NCBI RefSeq assembly: GCF_036226765.1
Contig: NZ_CP109017.1
Coordinates: 868,001 to 932,000 of the forward strand
DNA: 64,000 nt
Direction: 5' to 3'
Source: Streptomyces sp. NBC_00670
GTDB taxonomy: Bacteria > Actinomycetota > Actinomycetes > Streptomycetales > Streptomycetaceae
Shown here: piece after piece, positions 10,151 through 18,344 of the stretch
How the letters are laid out: every line of letters starts with the position of its first letter
Numbering within the stretch: the stretch's first letter is position 1
Notes under the pieces: model-generated
The model's database searches: none
Told to the model about the DNA's origin: nothing
What the model saw: only the letters and a program-made list of their open reading frames with translations
Made by a program: the position numbers and the translations under genes

Positions 10151-10189
10151 TTGACCCCGCGCGGTGCGTCCGGTGAGGCTCGACGCACC
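10151..10189 (+). promoter_or_regulatory. Promoter of the rightward operon with overlapping inverted repeat
   Basis: TTGACC (10151-10156) is a good -35. A weak -10 (TGAGGC, 10174-10179) follows after 17 bp. A perfect inverted repeat GGTGCGTC-N11-GACGCACC (10163-10189) covers the core promoter and the expected start site, which suits a repressor operator. A hairpin in the leader is an alternative reading. Confidence 0.5.
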
Positions 10190-10209
10190 CCGAACACGAG
10201 GAGAACGAC

Positions 10210-10533
10210 GTGGTCGTCGAGCATGCCGAGCTGACCGTCCAGGCCGGCCGGGAGGCGGAGTTCCGGGAGGTGTTCGGCAGGGCGCGCGAGGTGCTCGCCG
10301 GGGCCGAGGGCTTCCGCTGGGCCGAGCTGCTGAGGTGCGTGGAGCGGCCGGGAACGTTCCTGCTGCTGGTCGGCTGGGAGTCGGTCGAGGCGCACACGGC
10401 CGGCTTCCGTGCCTCCGAACGGTTCGGGCGCTGGCGGGCCCTGGTCGGGCCGTTCTTCGTCGCGCCGCCGGCCGTCGAGCATTACCGGGAGTCGGTGCCG
10501 CGCCGCGGCGCGGACGGCCCGGTGCCGCGCTGA
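10210..10533 (+). CDS. Antibiotic biosynthesis monooxygenase (ABM) domain protein
   Basis: 107 residues from GTG 10210, with GAGGAGAA upstream. The single dimeric alpha/beta-barrel domain has the ABM signature (VVEHAELTVQAGREAEFREVFG, FLLLVGWESVEAH, HYRES). Such cofactor-free proteins oxidize electron-rich phenols or quinols with O2 or degrade small aldehydes; others have no known activity. It is the first gene of the six-gene rightward operon and is followed 51 bp later by a flavin monooxygenase, so a role in aromatic oxidation is plausible. Confidence 0.8.
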   Translation: MVVEHAELTVQAGREAEFREVFGRAREVLAGAEGFRWAELLRCVERPGTFLLLVGWESVEAHTAGFRASERFGRWRALVGPFFVAPPAVEHYRESVPRRGADGPVPR

Positions 10534-10584
10534 CGGCGCGTGCCCCGCCTGCCCTGTTCATCCACCCCTTCGCAAGGATCGCCC

Positions 10585-11712
10585 ATGCCCGTACAGAAGG
10601 TGCTCGTCGTCGGCGGCGGCATCACCGGAAGCGTGCTGTCGCTCGCGCTCGCCCGGCGCGGTGTCCGCGTCGATCTCGTCGAGATCTCCCCCCAGTGGTT
10701 CGGTGTGGGCCACGGCATCACCGTCCAGGGCAACGCGCTGAAGGCGCTGCGCTCGGTGGGCGTGCTGGACCGGGTGCTGGCTCGGGCGGTGCCCTTCGAC
10801 TCCATGCGGCTGCGCCGCGCCGACGGCTCGCTCCTCACCGAGCTGCCCACCCCGCGCACCGGCGGCCCCGACCTCCCGGCGACGGCCGGCGCCCTGCGCG
10901 CGGACCTCCAGGACGCGCTGTGCGACGCGGTGCGCGCGCACGGGGTACGGGTGCGGCTGGGGCTGAGCGTGGCGCGGCTCGGCCCGCCGGGCGGCGACCG
11001 GGCCGAGGTGACCTTCACCGACGGCTCCACCGGAACGTACGACCTGGTGGTGGGCGCCGACGGCATCAACTCCCGGATGCGGGAGCTGATCGGCATCGCG
11101 GAGCGGCCCCGCCCCGTGGGCATGTCGATCTTCCGGGTGGTGGCGAAGCGCCCGCCGGGGATGGACTGCGCGGAGGTGTACTACGGCGGCCCCCGCTTCA
11201 AGGCCGGCTACAGCCCCGTCTCGCCCGACGCGTGCTACGCCTACCTCCTGGACGAGAACCTCGACGCCTCGCTGATCGGGCCGCGCGCCCCGCTGGCGCT
11301 GCTGCGGGAGCGCGGCGCCGGGTACGGCGGCATGTGGGGCGCGATCCTGGACGCGCTGCCGGAGGACACGGCGGTCGACTACCGGTGGATCGAGGCGGTC
11401 CTCGTCGACGGGCCCTGGCACCGCGGCCGGACGCTCGTGATCGGCGACGCGGCGCACGCCTGTCCCCCGCTGATCGCACAGGGCGCGGCCATGTGCACGG
11501 AGGACGCGGTGCTGCTCGCGGACCTGGTGTGCGGCGAGGAGCCGGTGGAGCGGGCGCTGGAGTCGTTCATGGCCCGGCGGCTGCCGCGGGTGCGGATGGT
11601 GCTGGAGAACTCGCTGCGGCTGGCCGACTGGGAGATCCACCCGGGCACGCCGGGCGCGGACCCGGCACGGATCATGTCGGAGACGCTCGCCTCCCTGGTG
11701 GAGGCCGCATGA
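10585..11712 (+). CDS. FAD-dependent aromatic monooxygenase (PHBH/salicylate hydroxylase type)
   Basis: 375 residues from ATG 10585. The group A flavin monooxygenase motifs are in order: GGGITGSVLSLAL (FAD, near residue 9), LVVGADGINSRMR (DG motif) and LVIGDAAHACPPLIAQGAAM (GD motif). Members hydroxylate phenols or benzoates, sometimes with decarboxylation, using NAD(P)H and O2. It should form the catechol-type substrate for the extradiol dioxygenase. It overlaps the next gene by 4 bp. Confidence 0.88.
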   Translation: MPVQKVLVVGGGITGSVLSLALARRGVRVDLVEISPQWFGVGHGITVQGNALKALRSVGVLDRVLARAVPFDSMRLRRADGSLLTELPTPRTGGPDLPATAGALRADLQDALCDAVRAHGVRVRLGLSVARLGPPGGDRAEVTFTDGSTGTYDLVVGADGINSRMRELIGIAERPRPVGMSIFRVVAKRPPGMDCAEVYYGGPRFKAGYSPVSPDACYAYLLDENLDASLIGPRAPLALLRERGAGYGGMWGAILDALPEDTAVDYRWIEAVLVDGPWHRGRTLVIGDAAHACPPLIAQGAAMCTEDAVLLADLVCGEEPVERALESFMARRLPRVRMVLENSLRLADWEIHPGTPGADPARIMSETLASLVEAA

Positions 11713-12758
11713 CCAGCGCGGGCGCGGGCACGCCCACCGGCTTCCGCGTGCACCCGGCCGCCCCCACCGTCGACTTCCACGGCCACCTCGCCGTCCCCGC
11801 CGCCGACGCGCTGTGCACCGGCACCGACGGCCTCGCCGCCGAGCTGGCGGCCGAGCAACGCGCCCACTCCCCCGCCTCCCTCGCCGTCAACCAGGAACAA
11901 CTGCGGCGACTGGCACCGAAGTTGACCGACGTGGCGGCCCGGCTCGCCGACCTCGACGCGATGGGCGTCGACATCCAGGTGGTCGGCCCCATGCCGATGC
12001 ACCACTACTGGGCCGACCGCACCCTGGCCGAACGGCTCGCGCACACCGTCGACGAGGCCGTGGCCGCGCACTGCGCCGCCGCCCCGGAGCGGCTGTACGG
12101 CCTGGGCACCCTCCCGTTGCAGCATCCGGAGCTCGCGGCGGCGCTGCTGGAGCGGGCCGTCACCGAGTACGGGCTGTACGGCGTCAGCGTCTCCACCACC
12201 GTCGACGGCCGCGAACTGGCCGACCCCGCGCACGACGTGGTGTGGCGGCGGGCGGAGGAACTGGGCGCGGTGGTCTTCGTGCACCCGTGGGGCTGCTCGC
12301 TCGGCGAGCGGCTCGCCACCCGGTACCTGGGCAACACGGTCGGCCAGCCGGTGGAGACGACGGTGGCGCTCTCGCACCTGATCTTCACCGGGGTCCTGGA
12401 CCGCTTCCCCGGGCTGCGGCTGGTGGCCGCGCACGGCGGCGGCTATCTGCCCACCTACCTCGGCCGTTCGGACCACGCCTGGCGGGTGCGCGAGGACGCG
12501 CGGGGCTGCGCGGAGCCGCCGAGCGCCTACGTGCGCCGGATGTGGTTCGACGCGCTGGTCTACACGCCCGACGCGCTGCGCCATCTGGTCGGGGCGGTGG
12601 GCGCGGACCGGGTGGTGCTCGGCACCGACCACCCCTTCGACATGGGCGTCACCGACCCGGTGGCCCGGCTCGACGCGGCCGGGCTCGCGCCCGCCGACCG
12701 GGCCGCGATCGCCGGGAGCAACGCCCTTGACCTGCTGTGGAAAGGACACACCCGATGA
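11709..12758 (+). CDS. Amidohydrolase family protein, ACMSD / resorcylate decarboxylase-like
   Basis: 349 residues. The ATG at 11709 overlaps the monooxygenase stop. The metal ligands fit the decarboxylase branch: His24 and His26 (DFHGHLAVP), His192 (FVHPWG), His242 (AAHGGG) and Asp307 (LGTDHPFD). This spacing matches 2-amino-3-carboxymuconate semialdehyde decarboxylase and gamma-resorcylate decarboxylase. The family performs non-oxidative decarboxylation or hydrolysis on ring or muconate compounds. Here it probably decarboxylates a pathway intermediate. Confidence 0.85.
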   Translation: MTSAGAGTPTGFRVHPAAPTVDFHGHLAVPAADALCTGTDGLAAELAAEQRAHSPASLAVNQEQLRRLAPKLTDVAARLADLDAMGVDIQVVGPMPMHHYWADRTLAERLAHTVDEAVAAHCAAAPERLYGLGTLPLQHPELAAALLERAVTEYGLYGVSVSTTVDGRELADPAHDVVWRRAEELGAVVFVHPWGCSLGERLATRYLGNTVGQPVETTVALSHLIFTGVLDRFPGLRLVAAHGGGYLPTYLGRSDHAWRVREDARGCAEPPSAYVRRMWFDALVYTPDALRHLVGAVGADRVVLGTDHPFDMGVTDPVARLDAAGLAPADRAAIAGSNALDLLWKGHTR

Positions 12759-13744
12759 CACACCCGATGCCTCCCGCACCCCTCGGCCCGGTCGAGGAGG
12801 AGCTCGCCAAGGCCCGTGCCGCGTACCGGAACTGGGGCCGCTGGGGCGAGGACGACGTGCTGGGCACGCTGAACTTCCTCGACGACGCGATCCGGGCGCA
12901 CGCGGCGGGTCTGGTGCGCCGCGGCCGGTCCTTCTCGCTGGCACAGGAGTTCAACGAGTCGGGCCCGCAGCGGGGCTTCCGCGGCCGGATCAACCCGGTG
13001 CACTACATGAAGGACACCGGCTCCGACGCGGCCGCCGGCACCCAGGGCTTCCCGCACGGCTTCGGCGGCGCCGACGACCACGTGGTGATGCCGTTGCAGG
13101 CCTCCACGCAGTGGGACGGCCTCGGGCACATCTACGACAACAAACAGGCGTGGAACGGCCGTCCGTGCACCATCGTGAACGGCGACGGCGACTCGGTGAC
13201 CGGCATCGAGCACATGCGGGACGCGTTCACCGGGCGCGGGGTCCTGCTCGACGTGGGCCGCGCGGTCGGCGGCGAGCGGGGTGAACTGCCCGACGGCTTC
13301 CCCATCCGGGAGGAACACCTGCGGGCCACGATCGAGGCCCAGGGCGCCACGTCGACCGTCCGCCGGGGCGACCTCGTCCTGGTCCGCACCGGGCAGCTGG
13401 GCCGGGTGCGGCGGCTGGGCGAGTGGGGCGGGTACGCGGCCGGGGACGCGCCCGGGCTGTCGTTCACCACGCTCGGCTGGCTGCACCGCACCGAGATCGC
13501 CGCGATCGCCTCCGACACCTGGGGGCTCGAGGTCCGCCCCTACGAGTTCACGGAGCCGGCCATGTCGCCGCTGCACCAGATCGCCATTCCCAACATGGGC
13601 CTGCCGCTGGGCGAGATGTGGGACCTGGAGGCACTGGCCGAGGACTGCGCCGCCGACAGCGTCTACGAGTTCCTCCTGGTCGCCGCTCCGCTGCCGGTCA
13701 CCGGCGCGGTGGGCGCCCCCGTCAATCCGATCGCGATCAAGTGA
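12755..13744 (+). CDS. Cyclase family protein (kynurenine formamidase-like fold)
   Basis: 329 residues. The ATG at 12755 overlaps the amidohydrolase stop and is preceded by GAAAGGA. The motif STQWDGLGHIYDN is the variant metal-binding region of the larger cyclase subfamily, where kynurenine formamidase has HxGTHxDxPxH. RRGDLVLVRTGQ and TEPAMSPLHQIAIPNMGLPLGE are also typical. Members hydrolyse amides or lactones. A lactonase or amidase step in the pathway is plausible, but the substrate is unknown. Confidence 0.8.
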   Translation: MTHPMPPAPLGPVEEELAKARAAYRNWGRWGEDDVLGTLNFLDDAIRAHAAGLVRRGRSFSLAQEFNESGPQRGFRGRINPVHYMKDTGSDAAAGTQGFPHGFGGADDHVVMPLQASTQWDGLGHIYDNKQAWNGRPCTIVNGDGDSVTGIEHMRDAFTGRGVLLDVGRAVGGERGELPDGFPIREEHLRATIEAQGATSTVRRGDLVLVRTGQLGRVRRLGEWGGYAAGDAPGLSFTTLGWLHRTEIAAIASDTWGLEVRPYEFTEPAMSPLHQIAIPNMGLPLGEMWDLEALAEDCAADSVYEFLLVAAPLPVTGAVGAPVNPIAIK

Positions 13745-15141
13745 GCGCCCCCATGAACCCGAGCACCCCCGTGAACACCGGCCGGTTCACCGGCACCCTG
13801 TACTTCCCCGGCGACCCCGGCTTCGAGGAGGCCTGCTTCGGCCGCGTGTTCAACCACCGGCGCCCGTCGGACCGCAGGCCCGCCGCCGTTCTGGAGGCCG
13901 CCTCCGAGCAGGACGTCGTGGAAGGCGTCCGGCTGGCCGTGGAGCGCGGCTGGCAGGTGTCCGTGCGCTCCGGCGGCCACAGCTGGGCGGTGTGGTCGGT
14001 GCGCGGGGACGCGCTCCTCATCGACCTCGGGAACTTCCGCGAGCTGGCGTACGACCCGGTCACCGGGATCGCCACGGTCACGCCCAGCGTCAAGGGCGGC
14101 GACGAACTCAACCCGTATCTGGGCGGGTTCGGCCGTTTCTTCAACGGCGGGCACTGTCCCTCCGTCGGCATCGGCGGCTTCCTGCTCCAGGGCGGGCAGG
14201 GCTGGAACGCGCGCGGCTGGGGCTGGGCGGCCGAGAACGTCGTCGCGCTCGACGTCGTCACCGCCGAGGGCGAGCTGGTGCGCGCGGACGAGACGCACCA
14301 CAGCGACCTGTTCTGGGCGGCGCGCGGCGCCGGGCCCGGCTTCTTCGGCGTGGTCACCCGGTTCCACCTGCGTACCCTCCCACTGCCCGGCCATCTGGCG
14401 CACACCGTGCACGCCTACCCGCTCGACCTGTTCGACGAGGTGATGACCTGGCTGCACGGGATGCACCACACCGTCTCGGAGCTGGTGGAGATCGTCGCGG
14501 TGACGCAGACGCTGCCCGACCGGGACGAGCGGGTGCTGCTGGTCACGGGGCTGTCGATGACCGACACCCCCGAGCAGGCCGACGAGGCGCTGGCCCCGCT
14601 GCACGCGTGTCCGTACGCGGACCGGGCGCTGTTCCGGGTGGAGGCGCGGCCGACCACCCTCGCCGAGCAGATCGAGGCCCAGCGGGTGGCCAACCCCGAG
14701 GGCCACCGCTACTTCGTGGACAACGCCTGGCTGACCGGACCGGCCGAGGAGGTCGTCCCGGCGATGCGGACGGTGTACACCGGGCTGCCCACGCCGCAGT
14801 CGTTCACCATCTGGTTCTCCATGGCCCCGCTGCGCCGGCCCGCCGACATGGCGTTCTCGCTGCAGTCGGAGATCTACTGCGCCTCGTACGTCGTCCACGA
14901 CGAGCCGGGGCGCGACGCGGAGCTGCGCGCCTGGCTGGACGGGGCGATGGCGGAGCTGGAGCCGGTCACGGCCGGGCAGTACCTCGGCGACTCCGACTTC
15001 ACCGTGCGGCAGCTGAAGTTCATGGGGGACGAGCAGTGGCGGCGGCTCCAGGAGATCCGGGCCGTACGCGACCCGAAGGGTCTCTTCGCGGGGTACCTGA
15101 GCGCCGGGACCGTCACCAACACCAACCACTGGGAGCGGTGA
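13741..15141 (+). CDS. FAD-binding oxidoreductase, BBE-like with predicted bicovalent FAD
   Basis: 466 residues if translation starts at GTG 13741, which overlaps the cyclase stop by 4 bp; ATG 13753 is the alternative. The PCMH-type FAD domain has VRSGGHSW, where His80 is the expected 8-alpha histidyl link. NGGHCPSVGIGGF contains Cys139 at the position of the berberine-bridge-enzyme 6-S-cysteinyl link. The C-terminus has the BBE tail ending VTNTNHWER. Such enzymes oxidize alcohols, sugars or phenolic compounds with O2. No signal peptide is visible. Confidence 0.85.
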   Translation: MSAPMNPSTPVNTGRFTGTLYFPGDPGFEEACFGRVFNHRRPSDRRPAAVLEAASEQDVVEGVRLAVERGWQVSVRSGGHSWAVWSVRGDALLIDLGNFRELAYDPVTGIATVTPSVKGGDELNPYLGGFGRFFNGGHCPSVGIGGFLLQGGQGWNARGWGWAAENVVALDVVTAEGELVRADETHHSDLFWAARGAGPGFFGVVTRFHLRTLPLPGHLAHTVHAYPLDLFDEVMTWLHGMHHTVSELVEIVAVTQTLPDRDERVLLVTGLSMTDTPEQADEALAPLHACPYADRALFRVEARPTTLAEQIEAQRVANPEGHRYFVDNAWLTGPAEEVVPAMRTVYTGLPTPQSFTIWFSMAPLRRPADMAFSLQSEIYCASYVVHDEPGRDAELRAWLDGAMAELEPVTAGQYLGDSDFTVRQLKFMGDEQWRRLQEIRAVRDPKGLFAGYLSAGTVTNTNHWER

Positions 15142-15144
15142 GAC

Positions 15145-16110
15145 ATGCGGTTCGCGACGTACGAGGAGCGGGGCCGGGAGGGTGTCCGGCGCGCCGGTGC
15201 CGTCGACGGGGAGGTGATCCACCCGCTGCCCGAGGGGGTGACGGTGCGGGAGCTGCTGGAGCGGGGGGAGTTGCACAGCGCGGGCGCCGAAGCGCTGGCC
15301 GTGACAAGTGAGTTGACCGTCGACCGGGTGCGGCTGCTGCCGCCGCTCGAGCCGCCGTCGATCCGTGACTTCGTCGGGTTCGAGGCGCACATCGAGGGCG
15401 TGTCCAAGTCGCTGGACGGGCTGGAGCACGTGCCCGAGGAGTGGTACCGGGCGCCCAACTTCTACTTCACCAACCCGCACGCGGCCTACGGTGCCCAGGA
15501 CGACGTGCCCGTGCCGGCGGGGTGCGCGGTGCTCGACTTCGAGCTGGAGGTGGGCGTGGTGATCGGGCGCGCGGGCCGCGATCTCACCCCGGAGCGGGCG
15601 CACGAGCACATCGCCGGTTACCTCGTCTTCAACGACTGGTCCGCGCGGGATCTGCAGAAACCGGAGAAGAGCCTCGGCCTTGGCTTCTCCAAGGGCAAGG
15701 ACTTCGCCAACACGCTCGGGCCCTACCTGGTCACCGCCGACGAGGTGGAAGACAGGCGGGACGCGGACGGCTTCCTCGACCTGGAGATGACGGTCACCCT
15801 CAACGGGGAGCTGATCGGCCGCGACACTCTCGCCCATGTCTCCTGGACCTTCGAGGAGATGATCGCCTACGCCACCCGGGACGCCTGGGTGCGGCCCGGT
15901 GACATCCTCGGCTCCGGCACCTGCGGGTGGGGGGCGCTGGCGGAGTTCTGGGGGCGGCTCGGGGAGCGCACCCCGCCGCCGCTGATGCCCGGGGACGTGG
16001 TGACGCTCGCCGTGGAGCGGCTGGGCACGCTGCGCAACACGGTCGTCCCGGGGCGCACGGACGCCTATCTGCCCCGGGCGCGCAAGCGGGGGCGCACACC
16101 GAGGCCGTGA
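15145..16110 (+). CDS. Fumarylacetoacetate hydrolase family protein (second copy)
   Basis: 321 residues from ATG 15145, 3 bp after the oxidase stop. It has the typical FAH order: FEAHIEGVSKSLDGLEHVPEEWY (a longer lid than in the first copy), VLDFELEVGVVIGRAGRDL, VFNDWSARDLQ, GKDFANTLGPYLVT and GDILGSGTCGWG. It is closest to the ureidoglycolate lyase / 2-hydroxyhepta-2,4-diene-1,7-dioate isomerase group. It closes the rightward operon. Two FAH enzymes in one cluster suggest two steps on the cleavage product. Confidence 0.88.
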   Translation: MRFATYEERGREGVRRAGAVDGEVIHPLPEGVTVRELLERGELHSAGAEALAVTSELTVDRVRLLPPLEPPSIRDFVGFEAHIEGVSKSLDGLEHVPEEWYRAPNFYFTNPHAAYGAQDDVPVPAGCAVLDFELEVGVVIGRAGRDLTPERAHEHIAGYLVFNDWSARDLQKPEKSLGLGFSKGKDFANTLGPYLVTADEVEDRRDADGFLDLEMTVTLNGELIGRDTLAHVSWTFEEMIAYATRDAWVRPGDILGSGTCGWGALAEFWGRLGERTPPPLMPGDVVTLAVERLGTLRNTVVPGRTDAYLPRARKRGRTPRP

Positions 16111-16141
16111 CCGGCCGCGCGGCGTCGCCCGCGTTCACCGG

Positions 16142-16170
16142 GGCCCGTGCGGAAGCGTTCCGTACGGGCC
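16142..16170 (+). terminator. Terminator of the rightward operon
   Basis: A 13-bp stem GGCCCGTGCGGAA / TTCCGTACGGGCC with one G-T wobble and a GCG loop, starting 31 nt after the FAH stop. No U-tract follows. Confidence 0.75.
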
Positions 16171-16196
16171 TCCTGACCTGCGCACATCCCGTGCGA

Positions 16197-16211
16197 CGAT
16201 GACTGTCATCG
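16197..16211. promoter_or_regulatory. Palindrome upstream of the lysR gene (candidate autoregulatory site)
   Basis: CGATGACTGTCATCG is a perfect 15-bp palindrome. It closely matches GATGGCAGCCATC at 10059-10071 and GATGACAGCCATG at 17259-17271. A possible -10 TACGCT lies at 16261-16266, which puts this palindrome about 69 bp before the start site, a usual place for a LysR recognition site. Confidence 0.55.
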
Positions 16212-16310
16212 CATCCCTGTGAGTTGTTCCCCGGCTCTTCTCCTGACCGGAAACCGCCGTTACGCTCCGGTTTCATCGAGCCTTCAATGACGTGGCCGGA
16301 AGGGGACATC

Positions 16311-17309
16311 GTGGGTCTCGGGGCAATCGATCTCAACCTTCTGGTGGCGTTGGAAGCCCTCCTGGAGGAGAAGAACGTCACGCACGCGGGCGTCCGGCTC
16401 AACACCAGCCAGTCGGCGATGAGCGGCTCCCTGGCCCGGCTCCGCCGCCACTTCAACGACGAACTGCTGATCCGGGTGGGCCGCGAGTACGAGCTGACCC
16501 CGCTCGCCGAGCGGCTGCTGCCCGTCGTCCGGTCCTCGCTGCAGAAGGCCGAGGAGGCGCTCTCGCTGACCCGGCACTTCGACCCCGGGCGCAGTCGGCA
16601 GCGGTTCTCGGTGGTCATGTCGGACTACGTGATGACGGTGCTGGTGGAGCCGCTGCTGCGGGTGATCGCCGAGGAGGCGCCGGGGGTGCGGATCGACTTC
16701 CACCCCATCGTGGACGGGCAGCTGGAGAACGAGACGCATCTGCGCTGCCACGACCTGATGATCGTGCCGCTGGGCTATCAGCTGCCGGGGGTCAGCGAGG
16801 CCGTGATGCACGACCGGTTCGTCTGTCTGGTCGACCCGGACAACCCGCGGCTGGCCGACGGCCGGCTCGGGCTGCGGGACCTGGCCGAGATGCCGCACGC
16901 CGCGTGCGCCATCGGAAAGAGCCACACCCCCGCCGAACGCCAGCTGGAGACACTCGGCATCGTGCCGCGGGTGCAGGTCAGCACGCCCGGCTTCAGCGTG
17001 CTGCCGTTCCTGGTGAGCGGGACCGACCTGGTCGCCCTGGTGCCCGAGCGGCTCGCCCGGCGCTACGAGGGGTTCGCGCGCTGCGCGGTCGTGCCCACGC
17101 CGTTCCCGGACGTGCCGCTGGTGGAGGCCATGTACTGGCACCACAACCGGCACGCGGACCCGGCCCACCGCTGGCTGCGCGAGACGGTGCGCCGCGTGGG
17201 CGAGTCACTGTCGGAGCCGGCGCCTCTCGCCCGCGGTCCTCAGGAGATCGCCGGGACGGATGACAGCCATGCCGCACACGCGTTTCCGGAGCTGAGCGCG
17301 GTTTCCTAG
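16311..17309 (+). CDS. LysR family transcriptional regulator
   Basis: 332 residues from GTG 16311, with GGAAGGGGA just upstream. The N-terminal HTH (IDLNLLVALEALLEEKNVTHAG...TSQSAMSGSLARLRRHFNDELLIR) is of the NodD/PcpR-like LysR branch. The effector domain follows (FSVVMSDYVMTVL, LPFLVSGTDLVALVPERLARR). LysR proteins usually activate in response to a pathway intermediate. It sits between the rightward operon and the SDR gene, with matching palindromes at its own promoter and two cluster promoters. It is the obvious candidate regulator of the cluster. Confidence 0.9.
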   Translation: MGLGAIDLNLLVALEALLEEKNVTHAGVRLNTSQSAMSGSLARLRRHFNDELLIRVGREYELTPLAERLLPVVRSSLQKAEEALSLTRHFDPGRSRQRFSVVMSDYVMTVLVEPLLRVIAEEAPGVRIDFHPIVDGQLENETHLRCHDLMIVPLGYQLPGVSEAVMHDRFVCLVDPDNPRLADGRLGLRDLAEMPHAACAIGKSHTPAERQLETLGIVPRVQVSTPGFSVLPFLVSGTDLVALVPERLARRYEGFARCAVVPTPFPDVPLVEAMYWHHNRHADPAHRWLRETVRRVGESLSEPAPLARGPQEIAGTDDSHAAHAFPELSAVS

Positions 17310-17312
17310 CGT
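17259..17312 (+). promoter_or_regulatory. Promoter of the SDR gene, twin of the 10018-10071 promoter
   Basis: GATGACAGCCATG (17259-17271), -35 TTTCCG (17283-17288), an 18-bp spacer and -10 TAGCGT (17307-17312). All three elements and both spacings equal those of the leftward operon promoter. The module lies inside the 3' end of the lysR coding region. Confidence 0.65.
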
Positions 17313-17390
17313 GGCCGGGAGAGCCCGCGCGGCTGCGGCCCGAGGGGGCGGCTCCCGCGCGGGGAGACCCCGTACCCACCTGGAGGAACC

Positions 17391-18161
17391 GTGAGCCGTT
17401 CGCGTCTGGCGGGCCGTACCGTCGTCGTCACCGGAGCCGCGCGGGGGCAGGGGGCGGCGGAGGTGACGGCGGCGGCCCGGGAGGGCGCCGCGGTGATCGC
17501 CACCGACGTCCTCGACGAGCCCGGCGAGGAACTGGCCGCCGCGCTGCGCGCCGAGGGCCTGGACGTCACCCACCGGCACCTGGACGTGTCGTCCCCCGAG
17601 GACTGGGCGGCGCTGGCCGCCTCGTTGGACGTCGTCCACGGCCTGGTCAACAACGCGGGGATCCCCATGCGGGGCCGGCTCGGCGAGGTGCGACTCGCCG
17701 ACTGGAACCGGGCGTTCGCGGTCAACACCACCGGTGCGCTGCTCGGCACGCAGGCGCTGGCCCCGCTGATGCCGGCCGGGTCCTCGATCGTGAACGTCGG
17801 CTCGGTCGCCGGACTCACCGCGCACCACGCGGTCGCGTACACGGCCAGCAAGTGGGCGCTGCGGGGGCTGTCGAAGGTGGCCGCCCTGGAACTGGCCCCG
17901 CACGGCATCCGCACCAACGTGATCCACCCCGGCTACATCGACACCCCTCTGATGACGACGGCCGACCCGGTGTTCGTCGGAGCCCACCTGTCGATGACCC
18001 CGCAGGGCCGGCCCGGCACGGTGGACGAGGTGGCTCCCCTGGTGGTGTACCTGCTCTCGGAGGAGTCGTCCTACGTCAACGGCGCGGAGATCACCGTGGA
18101 CGGCGGCTACACGGCACACGGCGGAGTGAAGGCGATCACGAACGCGCTGGACGGCTCCTGA
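17391..18161 (+). CDS. SDR family oxidoreductase
   Basis: 256 residues from GTG 17391, after TGGAGGAACC. It is a classical SDR: TGAARGQGAAE (cofactor loop), LVNNAGIP, NVGSVAG (Ser), YTASKWAL (Tyr, Lys) and HPGYIDTPL. It is closest to 3-alpha/20-beta-hydroxysteroid dehydrogenase-type or glucose dehydrogenase-type SDRs. It is transcribed alone between the twin promoter and the terminator at 18298. As part of the LysR-linked cluster it probably oxidizes or reduces a pathway alcohol or ketone. Confidence 0.87.
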   Translation: MSRSRLAGRTVVVTGAARGQGAAEVTAAAREGAAVIATDVLDEPGEELAAALRAEGLDVTHRHLDVSSPEDWAALAASLDVVHGLVNNAGIPMRGRLGEVRLADWNRAFAVNTTGALLGTQALAPLMPAGSSIVNVGSVAGLTAHHAVAYTASKWALRGLSKVAALELAPHGIRTNVIHPGYIDTPLMTTADPVFVGAHLSMTPQGRPGTVDEVAPLVVYLLSEESSYVNGAEITVDGGYTAHGGVKAITNALDGS

Positions 18162-18297
18162 CGTGTGCGGAGCGGGCCCGGGCAGCGGCCCGGGCCGCAC
18201 GGAATTCCCGGCCGGCGGTGGGCCGGGCGGCCCTGCTCTCCGGCCGGAGGCCGCGCGGGAAGGTGTCGGAGCACGCCGGAGCGTGCCGGAACGTGCC

Positions 18298-18325
18298 GGA
18301 GGCCGGGGCTGGTGCCCCGGCCTCC
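18298..18325. terminator. Bidirectional terminator between convergent SDR and MFS genes
   Basis: A 12-bp perfect stem GGAGGCCGGGGC / GCCCCGGCCTCC with a TGGT loop. It lies between the SDR stop (18161) and the MFS stop (18345). Just upstream are short imperfect GTGCCGGA repeats (about 18264-18300). Confidence 0.8.
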
Positions 18326-18344
18326 TCCGCTTCGTCCGGTCGGG

